Part shown: positions 44,870 through 55,337 of the stretch, one piece after another
Layout of the letters: each line of letters begins with the position of its first letter
Numbering within the stretch: the stretch's first letter is position 1
Origin: Dipteris shenzhenensis
Taxonomy: Eukaryota > Polypodiophyta > Polypodiopsida > Gleicheniales
Assembly (NCBI GenBank): GCA_047967505.1
Contig: CM106538.1
Direction: 5' to 3' (one strand)
DNA: 64,000 nucleotides
Notes under the pieces: model-generated
The model's database searches: none
Seen by the model: the letters and a program-made list of their open reading frames with translations, nothing else
Told to the model about the DNA's origin: nothing
Made by a program: the position numbers and the translations under genes

Positions 44870-47800
44870 CATCTCTCTCCCACCTTGGATGTAGGACGAA
44901 ATGGAAACAAGTACTCTCACGAGGGCGCTCTTCCCCATTGGAGGGCCAATCGGCATTCAAATTATGCATGCATTGCACACAATTGCATTCTTGAGAAGGC
45001 TGGTTCTTCACAGGCCGTATGGCTTGGACCTGTGGCTCGCCTAGGGCTCGTTGGCTTTCTTCCAGCTTGGCTTCACTCCAGAGCGACCAGGTTCAGCTTT
45101 GGCAATAGGCGTCATCTGATTGCCACCTGAAGCAAAGATTCATCCAACGCAAGAGCACTGGACGCTACAAAAGTGTGCTAAGGCGTTTGGGACAGACTTT
45201 ACTTTCATGATGCAGTGGGCTCAAAAAGTGGGTGTCGAGCCAGTGGCCACTCTGGTCCGTAGGCGCACGGACACAGATTACTCGCCATCCAAGCCCCTAT
45301 CAAAATTGAAGAAGCCTTGTTTCTTGGATCAAGCTCCCATACATAGGCGAGCTTTGTTCTCTTGGACATCTTCCTCATGAGCTGAACCATGTGAGTTGGA
45401 ACGTGCATGGGCTTCACAATCGTTCGTGCACATAGTCAGCCTCGGTATCTGATTCTTCGCCCAAGAGCTACAGAGAGCAATGATAGGAAGATCAAGTGAC
45501 CTCCTCTTGATCCAAGAGCATATGTTTACAGCGATGGCTTGATATTGCACGTCGCCATTTTTTCTTTTTGGTAGGGAGCCCAAGGTCTAGTCTCCAGTAG
45601 TTGGTAGGAGCGGAGGGGTTTGTATTTCAGCTTCGTAGGCTGTGACCTCTGAGGTCTTCGATCAGGGTGAGCTGATAGTAGGAGGCCTCAGGAGCATGGA
45701 TCAACAGGACCAAATCTATAGGTTTCTTCACGGGCATCGAGGAGGTCCAAGACTAGGGGGTAGCCCTCGGCTTCAAATGGATTCCACGCGGATAGACTGC
45801 AAGATACTTAGGGTGCCAGGTGGGACTGGATATCGCCCAGATTGCTCCAGTTCTAGAGAGTGTCCGGCGCAAGCTTCTATATCGGAGCTTGGCCAAACCC
45901 TCCCTTGCAGGCAAAGCTCTAGTTGGCAATCAAGTGTTTCCATAGGGGTTGCATGGGACAGCTCAGAAGAATACTAGTGTGGAACTTTCTCTGGGCGGGT
46001 TCACATGGCACGCGGAACACCAGGGCTAGAGTAGCCTAGCAGACAGTGATCCTTCCAGAGTCGTGAGGCAGGTCAGGTATCATAGACCCGGAGATGCATA
46101 GTCAAGTCCTCCTTGGCAGGTTAGTGGTTCGGGGTCTCACACTTGGCACAGAGCCCTGAAAGCTACTCCTACAGAGGGAACTTCTCAGGAACACCCCTCG
46201 GACAAGTGGTTAGTGGCAGCAGTCTTCCAGGTAAATCTTCTCGGAGGCACAACTCACAAGAAGAGGATCCCCATGGCCCATTCATGAGAAGCCTGATTAG
46301 AGTGTGGCGCAAGGTCTCAAGGGGACTCATCCGGGCTAGCCCTTCCCGCAGGAAAGAGTTTGAGAGAGCCGATTCTTTGGCACTCGGAGGTCAGGGATGC
46401 AGACCGATGGATGTTAGGGTAGAGGACACACATGGTTGGGCACAATGGGACAGTGGCCCAGCGAGATCCTTTGGTCCTGGAGACAACTCCCCAGGGATAC
46501 CGAGGCCAGGACACGGGCACTCTACCATATGCAAGGAGCACGTATACAAATGGCCGAGATTGATTCAGTGATCCCTAAGTCGTGATGGAAGAGGTTGCGC
46601 AACCCATTGATCCCCCACTATTGGGACGCTAGTTCTCGCGAACAGGGTTGTCTCTCAAGGTCTGGTTCTTCAGAGAGCTTCTGGGATTCATCCGACACAG
46701 GTTTTACGGGCTTGGACTAGGTGGGCTCCTTATAGGACGAGCTAGAGAGAGTCGGAGGAGCTGGCAGCCTTGGGGGATTTAGAGCGGCAGAGGATCAGGG
46801 TTATTGGCAGGAGTGTGGCATATTGATCCGACCACGTTCCTATCCAATCCAGAGGGAGCAGTTTGGCATCTCTAGCTGTGGGAGGGCAGGCCTCTTAGAG
46901 ATATCCAGTGGGACCCACAAGAGAGGTTCTAGCCAGTGCGACAAGGACATTCAAACAGGATAGAGGAGGTGCCTTTCTTTTCGTGCCCGATGCGCATTGG
47001 CAGACGCATTCGGTTGGAGGAAGCAGCATGGACCCCCTCGAGGGGGAGACACTCACTGGAGCATGAGGTTCCCAGGAAGATGGTCAGCCGCTTCTAGCCA
47101 CGACTTTGGTCCAACCTGAGACCACGGAAGTGGTGGCTCAAGGGGGTCTGCCTTTCAATCCTTGGCTGAAGCAGATGCAAGTGGACATCAGATGTACTCG
47201 TTGTACGGAGGGGGTGTTGGAGATGACCCCACACTACTTGTGGGAGCTGTCTGGCGGCACATAGCATCTGGACAACAGCTTTCCAGATTGTGGCCAAGAC
47301 ACAGAGGATGCAGAGAGATTTCACGTGGAGATGGTGGCGTGGCTCACAAAGAGACACAGTGCTTTCTCTATTGATCCAGTCTCACCTGTGTACAGGACCC
47401 ATGGGGAGTAGATATTCTAGATTTAGTTTCTCGAGGCCGTACCATTGTTCCATGCCCGTCCGCAACCTTTGCCGAAAGATAGTGTTTGGGAGACAGTGTC
47501 CAATATCACTGCCTAGAACATCTAGGTCGCCCGTCGCAAGCAAGTGATGGGAGGGCAACAGGTTCCACCAGCGGCTACCTTGTTAGACATCTATTAGGAC
47601 ATCATCTTCACTCTGCGCGCCTACTAGGAGGCGTAGGGTCCTAGCGACGTTAACGTTTCTGCAAGGCTTGGCCTACAGGCATATTTTATACCGGCGGGAG
47701 ATATCCGCTGGATGTATAGGCCACCGTCCTGGCTATTAGCCCCTGTTCCAGACAGTCCCTAGACAATGAGCTGAGATTGCCGACAGGCTGGTCTTGGACA

Positions 47801-47908
47801 GCCAGGCTTTGCTCTATATATTTACCATCATCAGCCCTATTTTGGCAGCTGATTTGTATGGGGTTTTTCAAGCATTAATAGAAGTTTCCTTTCTTTGCCA
47901 AAAAAACA
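44870..47908 (+). mobile_element. Degenerate L1-type LINE
   Basis: At 45385 a frame reads LNHVSWNVHGLHNR, the opening of an L1-type endonuclease. Later blocks include RYLILRPRATE (shifted). Near 47285-47345 a frame reads IVAKTQRMQRDFTWRWWRG, which matches the region after RT in plant L1 (K....RDFLW.G). The 3' end has ATTAATAGAAGTTTCC and TTTGCCAAAAAAA at 47870-47908, a typical tail. Stops occur throughout, so assignment rests on a few blocks and the tail. The 5' limit is approximate. Confidence 0.6.
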
Positions 47909-48159
47909 GTGTGTGGTTTACATTTACAGCTTGTGTGCACATGCTAAAATGGAAGCATGCATTCTACTGAAAGAGAACCACTGCGTACTGACATAAAACA
48001 GGAGCAAAAGCTTCTTCAATTAATCACTTCTGCATATGGAAATTTTGAGCAAATACTCGAGGATACGAACGAGAAACCACTTATTAACTGGCAAGTTACC
48101 ATATTGTATGGCAAGCTTCCGAACGTAAACGCTCTCAAAAATGAACAAAGGCTATCGTT

Positions 48160-48477
48160 TCATCGTGGGTTTTTTGTACCTATCTCGCATAATAACCTCC
48201 ATGCATGAACTCTCAAGTAACGGTAATTTACTTGCAAACATGAGAGCAGATCTGCTTTGGTGAAAAAGCTACTATAAGCTCGACCTGCTGCAGTCTTTCT
48301 AGAAGTGTCACCAGAATCCTTGTCTGCGTCCCTTTTAGCCTTCTTCACAAGCTCCAGAAGCTCACGCTCGCTCTCGGTTGCAGTGCTAGACAGGAGCTCT
48401 AATGCCTTGTTGAAGACTCTAATGCCATCTGCGGAACCTGTAAATCTCCCGCTCGTGTCCTTGCTCTTCCCTAACAT
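48160..48477 (-). CDS. Unidentified coding-like exon
   Basis: A minus-strand ORF starting ATGTTAGGG at 48477. It reads MLGKSKDTSGRFTGSADGI, FNKALELLSSTATESERELL and KTAAGRAYSSFFTKADLLS, with balanced charged-helix composition unlike the neighbouring repeats. A GTAAAT donor-like site follows CTTGCAA (about 48235), so the real exon may end there, not at 48160. I do not recognise the protein. No following exon was found between here and the LINE tail at 47908. It could be a first exon cut off by the LINE or a retained gene fragment. Confidence 0.4.
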   Translation of the reverse strand: MLGKSKDTSGRFTGSADGIRVFNKALELLSSTATESERELLELVKKAKRDADKDSGDTSRKTAAGRAYSSFFTKADLLSCLQVNYRYLRVHAWRLLCEIGTKNPR

Positions 48478-48499
48478 TGTGCTGGTCTTACCACGGTAA

Positions 48500-49347
48500 T
48501 GTGGATGTGTTGTTTGACCTTGTGAGAAACTTTACTTGAGAACGCTAGCTAGGCTTCATAGTCAACTATAATGGATCATTGGTAAACAAGGTGTGTCATT
48601 ATAAGTACCAGCTCGATAAATATTTGGAATAACTTGTGAAACGAAACCATATAAATTGGAAGGAAAGGAAAAGATAAAAAGCAAGTGAAGGTGAAGGAAT
48701 ATAAGGAAAGGTAGATGAGTGAAAAAGAGGAGAGAAAGAGGTGAAAAAGTGTATGTGTATGTGTGTGTATGGTGGATGGGCCATTAAATAAAAGTGAATA
48801 TAAATGTGGTGTCATATAAGAGACAAAGAGAGTCTCCATCTTTAGAGAGAAATACCTAACAAAAGACAAAAGCTTTAGGATAAAAGACTAAAACATTTAG
48901 GACCTCCACAAGAAACAGAAACCTTAAACCTTAAATACATAAGAAGCCCTTAAACTTCTAACCATAATTTGCAAGGTCAAATTGACCAAATGAACTAACT
49001 TCAAAACTATGGCCCTTGATTAGGAACTCACTAACCATCATACCTTAGGACCCTTGCAGGACCAAAAAGGCAATGAATTCGGACGCCTCGTGCCTCTAGA
49101 CTTTCATTTTCCAATCATGAATTGAAATCATTTTGCCATTACTCCATCAAAATATTCGACTTCTAGGCTACTTTAGTTCATTCCAAATGTTCTTCCCTAT
49201 TGGCACAGATGGACAAGAACCTTGAGCTGCAAATTTGGAAAGCCCTTTCACTGCAGCTGAAGCTCTGCTGACCACGGAGGTTAACCTCTGATGGTTCAAA
49301 ATGATCTATAAACCTCACACTCTTTTCTACCTATTAAGGTTTTTGTT
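48500..49347. other. No recognisable gene
   Basis: Purine-rich DNA (GGAAAGG and GAGAGAAAG runs at 48650-48740), then AT-rich sequence. No motif was seen. Confidence 0.35.
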
Positions 49348-49621
49348 AGCACTGCCTTCAAGCAGCGTTCTAGGTACACTTTTGTTAAAAAAGTGTCCGA
49401 CACACTTTGTTGCCACGTGGTCCCCTTCTATTTTGGTTCTTTCTCTCTCCCAGACACACTCACTCACACACACTTTTTATTAGCACTACCTTCAAGCAAA
49501 GCTCTAGGTATACTTTTGTTAAAAAAGTGTCCCACACACTTTGTTGCCACATGGCCCCCTTCTATTTTGGTTCTTTCTCTCCCAAACACACTCACTCACA
49601 CACACTTTCTTTTTTTTAGGA

Positions 49622-49656
<35 letters not shown>

Positions 49657-49776
49657 GGAGTTTGCAAATCATTCGAACTTTCCTATACACGGCTTCCATC
49701 ACATGTGTTGCAAATTAATCATTTATTCATCTTGACAATTGTTTTCCTTTGACAGAACCAACTTGAAGGCAGTGCT
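49348..49776. mobile_element. TIR-bounded 429-bp element with internal duplication
   Basis: AGCACTGCCTTCAAG at 49348-49362 is exactly complementary to CTTGAAGGCAGTGCT at 49762-49776. Inside, a 134-bp unit starting at 49346 is repeated at 49480 (TTGTTAAAAAAGTGTC and GTTGCCAC shared), so the left terminus occurs twice. There is no transposase. No target duplication is visible. It is most likely a non-autonomous DNA transposon (MITE-like). Confidence 0.55.
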
Positions 49777-49984
49777 CATGAGTACTTGTACTTGTTAACT
49801 TGCCACTTGAATTATCACTACCCCTTGGATTACCACCCTTGGATTCTTGGACTTTTACTAACTCGTGAACTACTACCTACCAACTCTTGCTCTTAGACTT
49901 GGACTCTATTACTACCTCTTGAATTACCACACTTGGGCACGAGGACTTTTACAAACTCGTGAACTATCACAGGCTCTTGTACCA

Positions 49985-50500
49985 TAAACACACATACACA
50001 TATGTGTATGCAACACACATACACACGTACACAAAAACACACACATGTGTGTTCTCACATGTATGCATCACATAGACACATAGACACATGTAAACCACAC
50101 ATACACATACACATACACATACATATATGCACATGTGTACACATAGGCATGGCGTGCATACACACCATGCAAACACACACATACACATGTAGATGCATAC
50201 ACAAAACACACATAGACAAGGCGTTTACACACATATATGCAAGCACACAATCACATGTGCACATAGATGCACACATATACACACATGCAGGCTTGTGCAC
50301 ACACGTTTGTACACACACACACACACATATAAATGCATAACACACGTGCAAGTGTACACATACTCTTTTTTCGTTTGGTAATACTTATTACTATGTATAC
50401 GAGTGCAACGCATACACATATGCATGCATGTATAACACACATACACAGACTTGTATACATGCACGCAAAAACCCACGTGCATGTTGTGCACACACATGAA
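49985..50500. repeat. CA-rich degenerate array (ACACAY)n
   Basis: About 500 bases dominated by ACACATACACAT, ACACATG and similar words on the plus strand, with no constant period. ORFs of Cys-Val-Tyr type across it are artefacts. Confidence 0.9.
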
Positions 50501-53500
50501 CTTCACTTATGTTATATAAGTATGCACGATAGAAAAGGAGAAACAAAATAAAAACGATTGAGATATTATACATAATTTTTAATTATGCAACAATGCGCTG
50601 GTTTCCTACTTGTCCTTGATATTTTACATGACCAGCCTAACTAGCCTCGTGTCATGATTCTAATGGCTATTGGAATTGCTCAAAAGCCTGATCTCTTTTG
50701 TGGATGCAAAGCTCTAGAAGGGACATGCTCAAGAAGGAAACAAGTTATTCATATGGACCAAATATGGAGTAATTAGACCATGAAGTGCGCTTTTTGGGCG
50801 ACTCCCTCTTATTTTTTCATCATCATCATTATCAAGTATTTTTCCTTCCTTCTCCTTCTTCCATTTTCCTATATTAGCTCCTCCACTTGGCCAACCCTCC
50901 AATTTCTTAACTCCTTACTTTCTCGCTCCAATTCCTCCTCTTCTTCAGCTTGAACATCTTCGACCAAATTTGGGGATTCTAGCCCTCCAATTTTTATGGC
51001 AACAAATAGAGTTGGAATCTTTTTGTCTAATATGCTTCTTCCATACAATAAAGGCTATCGATGCCAGATTTGATAGAAAGAGATCAACATTGCCATCCCC
51101 TTGTCGTTTACTTGGCATTCCAAACCCATAACTTGGGCATGCCTCGTGTGCAAGGACGAGAGAACATCATCACAAACGAGTCCTGATGTTGATTTTTACG
51201 ACTAAGGGAGAGCGATAGTAACCCAAGGCCATGCCCTTACACCCCTCTTATCTAGGGATGTGTGCTAGGACATTGTGGATGGCAACAACAACCACACAAT
51301 CTTGATAGAGAGTCACTTCTGAGATGACCTCATAATAGCCAAAAGGTCACCATCACCAAGATCCAATGGGCTCCTCTTCACAACAGGTAATCGGGGTTTT
51401 CTTTGCTTAGTCTGTTTGCAAAGTTATGCATCTATTGAGAAACTTCTATTAATTCTTGAGAAACACCAAGCAAATTAGCTTTTAAAAGGAGCTACGGATG
51501 CTAAGTAGAAAGAGAAAAACCGTCTGTAAGATGCTTGTAAGAAAAGACCAAACTGTTTCTAGAGAGCCTAGCTCACTAATCTATGGAATAGGAGCTTAAA
51601 ACCAGGGTGGTGGTCCATACATCTAGCAAATACCTCTCACGAAAAGGGGGTAAAAGACTCATGCAAGCCAAGACTTGCAAAAAATGCTCTCACCTTTCGA
51701 ATCCTAAAGTACCACGCTCCCTGGTGACATTGCAGATTGAAGATGATGTCCTGCCTGATGGCGATTAGGTAGCCATTGAAGGGACCTATTGTCTACCCAT
51801 CACCTGACTGCACCAAGCGACCCAGACGTTCCAAGTAGTGATGTTGGACAACATTTTCCAAATGTAGACCATTTACAAGAACAGAAGAAGATTGACTGCA
51901 AGGATGCAAAATCTTGCCGGATGAGTATAAGTGTAGGAAAATTTTCAATCATGAATAAAACTAATTTGGAATCCATACAAGGTAAATACACAAATTCATT
52001 TAGATGATAATGTTAGTTAGATGCTAGATTGAGCTCATGGAAGGAAGAGGCAAAGCTACATAACAACTCTATAGAGCTATGGGCAAAGTTGAACATTGAG
52101 ATCATGTATGAATTAGAGAATGCAGGCATGGTATTCTTCACATGATCAAGGTAATATACGAGCCCAAGGTGGGCAACTTGGGTGTAGGATGTACTAGGCA
52201 AGTAAAAACTAGATATCTCATACCTATATATAGTTTGCTTGCCCCCCTTTCTCTAATGTTGATTTGAGTTATCAATTTGAATATCATTGCGTGTTCACAA
52301 GTTACACACACACACGCGCGCACAATATGTATGCATGTGTATATATATATATATATATGCTTGCACAATTAAAATCATATACTTTTATCTATATGATAAA
52401 AACTTATATTTATATTTATATGTCAATAGAACATCTTATTTGAATAATTATAATACGTACCCTTCAAATCTGTGGAAAATTGTCCATGCAATCCAAGCGT
52501 CATAAGAATTGCTGGTGGCGAGCAAGAGGTTTTGGGGCTATAGATGAGGAAAGGAGAGACTTAAATTTTATTATTTTTTTGTACGCAGGTAAATCTCTTA
52601 GACTGTAATCGTATACAAAGTGGTTATGTCATTGTTGCAGGTTTTCAGTAGCAATGCCAACTAGAGCGCCAATGCCACCAAGCACTGGAGCAATTTGGAT
52701 GCGACCATGCAGTATTGGAAGGAGGAATTGGAATGCGAAACATAGTGGTGCTCGACACACCTTCCTACTCATACTCATCCCCATCACAACGTGAAACACC
52801 AGTGCACAACTCCTCCCTTAAGAATGTGTGAGATTATGATGAGGAAAGTGGGAGCAACTTACGTTTGGCACCATGGGGTGTGATAGAAGCTGTTTCGTGA
52901 GCTCTAGTATTGAGAGGCAGTTATTTTTTAGGTAGAGTCTAGACGTTTGTAGACAAGTGATGCAATAGCAACAAAGGCTTGAAAGAAACTTTCAAGGTGC
53001 TCACAGCGAGGAGCCAAGAGCAAGATAAAGCTAAAGGCCATGAAGATGATTTGTAAAGCAACTGAGTACGAGAGTGGTAAGTAAACTAGCCGAAGAAGTA
53101 TAAAGTCGAGCTCTTGAGCCAGGTGCAAGTAACACACAACTGAGCAAAGTTTGAGCACAAGTAACAAGGCCAGCATGAGAACATAGATAAACCGAGTCAA
53201 GGGGCTAAGAAAAGAAGGCACATTGATCAAAGAGAACCTGTAACCCGTGAAAAAGGCTCCAATAAGAGGATACACATGAAGCATTATGAGAACACGACTG
53301 GCAAACCCATGTCGCTAAGGAGAGTTGCCAACGTTGTTGAATCTCGCTTCAAAGCCCAAAAAAATTCACTTAGTTCAAATCAGTCTATAAAGTCTTCGAT
53401 GATCGGTATATATGGGATTGCAAGGGACCTGAGGATTGTGTAGGTGAAAGGTGGAAGCGGCATCCAATGAGGGTGATGAGGACAAATTGTAGAGAACAAG

Positions 53501-54036
53501 AGCTTGGCCAAAAGCTATCAAGCACAAGCAAGCTTGGTCATGGTTGAGGAAGAATAAAGTTAGGTGTTAGAATGACACTAAGGCATTTGGGGATTGATTG
53601 GGCAAAAATTCACAAACACAAACAATGATAGATCATCTTTCTTGTGTGCTCCTACAAGTTATTCAATGATAATCTAGAATCCTTCTTGTGTTTAAGCATC
53701 TTGACTCGTAATATGCATCGATGCTATAATCCTTGCTGGTAATCTCTCGGTTGCATTATACAAGGCTGAATGATATTTCTCCACTTGCTTCTTAATCTGA
53801 TTCAAGCTTTCATCAGCCTATAGTTTAATCAAGCTGTTTGATTGGTCGTTTATAGGCATTATGACCGGTTAGTAGCATGTCTTTGGTACTCTGGACAGGT
53901 GAAGATTGAGAGAGTTGGCCCCAACCTACTTTCTCACCTTAATGGTTCTAGTTTGTTTACATCAAAAGCTGGACAAATAAAGTATTAGCAATCAGTCATG
54001 GTGATTTTACCGGTGTTCGACTACGATTACAACTAT
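50501..54036. other. No recognisable gene; one hydrophobic ORF
   Basis: AT-rich, with a CACACG/TATA microsatellite at 52300-52360 and pyrimidine-rich DNA at 50815-50950. The only ORF worth noting is the hydrophobic one at 52928-53284. Confidence 0.35.
52928..53284 (-). CDS. Hydrophobic ORF, unidentified, doubtful
   Basis: A 118-codon minus-strand ORF predicted by eye to have three to four membrane-spanning stretches, for example FIYVLMLALLLVLKLCSVVC and FMAFSFILLLAP. No family is recognised. Hydrophobic frames often arise opposite purine-rich DNA, which is the case here, so chance is a real alternative. Confidence 0.2.
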   Translation of the reverse strand: MLHVYPLIGAFFTGYRFSLINVPSFLSPLTRFIYVLMLALLLVLKLCSVVCYLHLAQELDFILLRLVYLPLSYSVALQIIFMAFSFILLLAPRCEHLESFFQAFVAIASLVYKRLDST

Positions 54037-54260
54037 TGACATTTAGGTAATATGCCAATATTTTATCTATTCGCAAGACTAATCCTCGGTGCTAATATTC
54101 TTGGCATTTATATTTTCAACATTATCGCGTCACCTAGGGAAGGGTCCGTTCCCTCGAATTATAACTCTTTGGGAAAGGAAGTGCGTTGCCTCCCCCGCCC
54201 ATACCATGTGTGGTTATAATAATTATATATTACATATTATCATATAAATATTTTCAATTG
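54037..54260 (+). repeat. Dispersed repeat R1, copy 2
   Basis: Starts ATTGACATTTAGGTAATATG. It continues with CACCTAGGGAAGGGTCCGTTCCCTCGAATTATAACTC (in parts) and a TTATCATATAAATAT tail, collinear with 11123-11345. Both copies are on the plus strand. Confidence 0.65.
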
Positions 54261-54453
54261 CTCGTCCATTCAAAATTGCTTGTTTTGAATCTGAATTCTT
54301 ACAGCATTCCTCTCTTTTAATGCATGTCATCGATGTGATTATATATTACATATTATCATATAAATATTTTCAATTGCTCGTCCATTCAAAATTGCTTGTT
54401 TTGAATCTGAATTCTTACAACATTCCTCTCTTTTAATGCATGTCATCGATGTG
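54222..54453. repeat. Near-perfect tandem duplication, 116-bp unit
   Basis: 54222-54337 and 54338-54453 appear to differ at one base (ACAGCATTCC versus ACAACATTCC). The first unit overlaps the tail of repeat R1. The near-identity indicates a recent duplication or a collapsed/expanded array. Confidence 0.92.
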
Positions 54454-54924
54454 AGGGAGCAAGGAAATCCAACATGGATGCAAGATCAAAGGATGACGAC
54501 ACCTTTATTCATATGGTTGTAGTCCATGTGACAATATTGTATAGACTGCAATGAGGATCAGTTATTGTATCGCCTTATTCATGTATTTGTTGAGCTTCAG
54601 CTTCCAAAATATGGACATCACGAAATCAATAATAAATCACCACCCCTGACATTTGCAGGGAGGATCGGAGCCTGACGGCCCTGTGTCGCATCTCATGTCC
54701 ACTAGTTTACTCATTTGCTTTTTGCCTTTAAAATTTGATAAAATACTAGGATTCAGCTTCAATTTCAAGTTAGTAGTTATGTGCTTGATGACAAAAAGGT
54801 TGTCTTCCCCCACACATCTAGTTAAGTACCCTTATTATTTTTAATATGTATGATGATAATCCATTTACTAAGGAGACAAGAAAGATTGAACGCTTGAGGG
54901 TATAACCTTGTGGCTCAATGGGAT

Positions 54925-54944
54925 CTAGAATTTTGTACTTTATA

Positions 54945-54975
<31 letters not shown>

Positions 54976-54994
54976 GAATTTTGTACTTTATAAG

Positions 54995-55031
<37 letters not shown>

Positions 55032-55085
55032 CTTTGAATTTTGTACTTTATAAGATTGAGAGAGAAAGAGAGAGACAGAAAGAAG
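54925..55085. repeat. Three GA-rich tandem units upstream of Pth2
   Basis: GAATTTTGTACTTTATAAGA followed by (GA)n occurs three times. The array lies about 250-410 bases before the Pth2 start codon. GA tracts are common in plant promoters, and the TTTATAAGA word could act as a TATA element, but no start site can be fixed. Confidence 0.8.
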
Positions 55086-55337
55086 CTTTGTTATTGTTAT
55101 CTAGAGCCTTATGTCACATAGAAGCAACAAGAGAGAAGCGTTTTAGGAATAGCACACTTTTAAAGCCGTCCTTTGAACTGAAAGAACTTGTGGGGAGTAC
55201 GAGTGAGTGAGTTCGGGGGGGGGGAGAGAATAACTTCGATCAAGGCAGGGAACAAAAATTCTGTTTTTGAATGTGGTGAGTAAGTGTCAGAGGTCTTGTT
55301 TGTGGGCTTGAGCACAAAACGCTGGGAGGTTTGGAGA

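Noticed and set aside
49967-50573. Several Cys/Val/Tyr/Met-rich ORFs that look like repeat proteins
   Set aside because: They arise from the CA-rich array at 49985-50500 in every frame.
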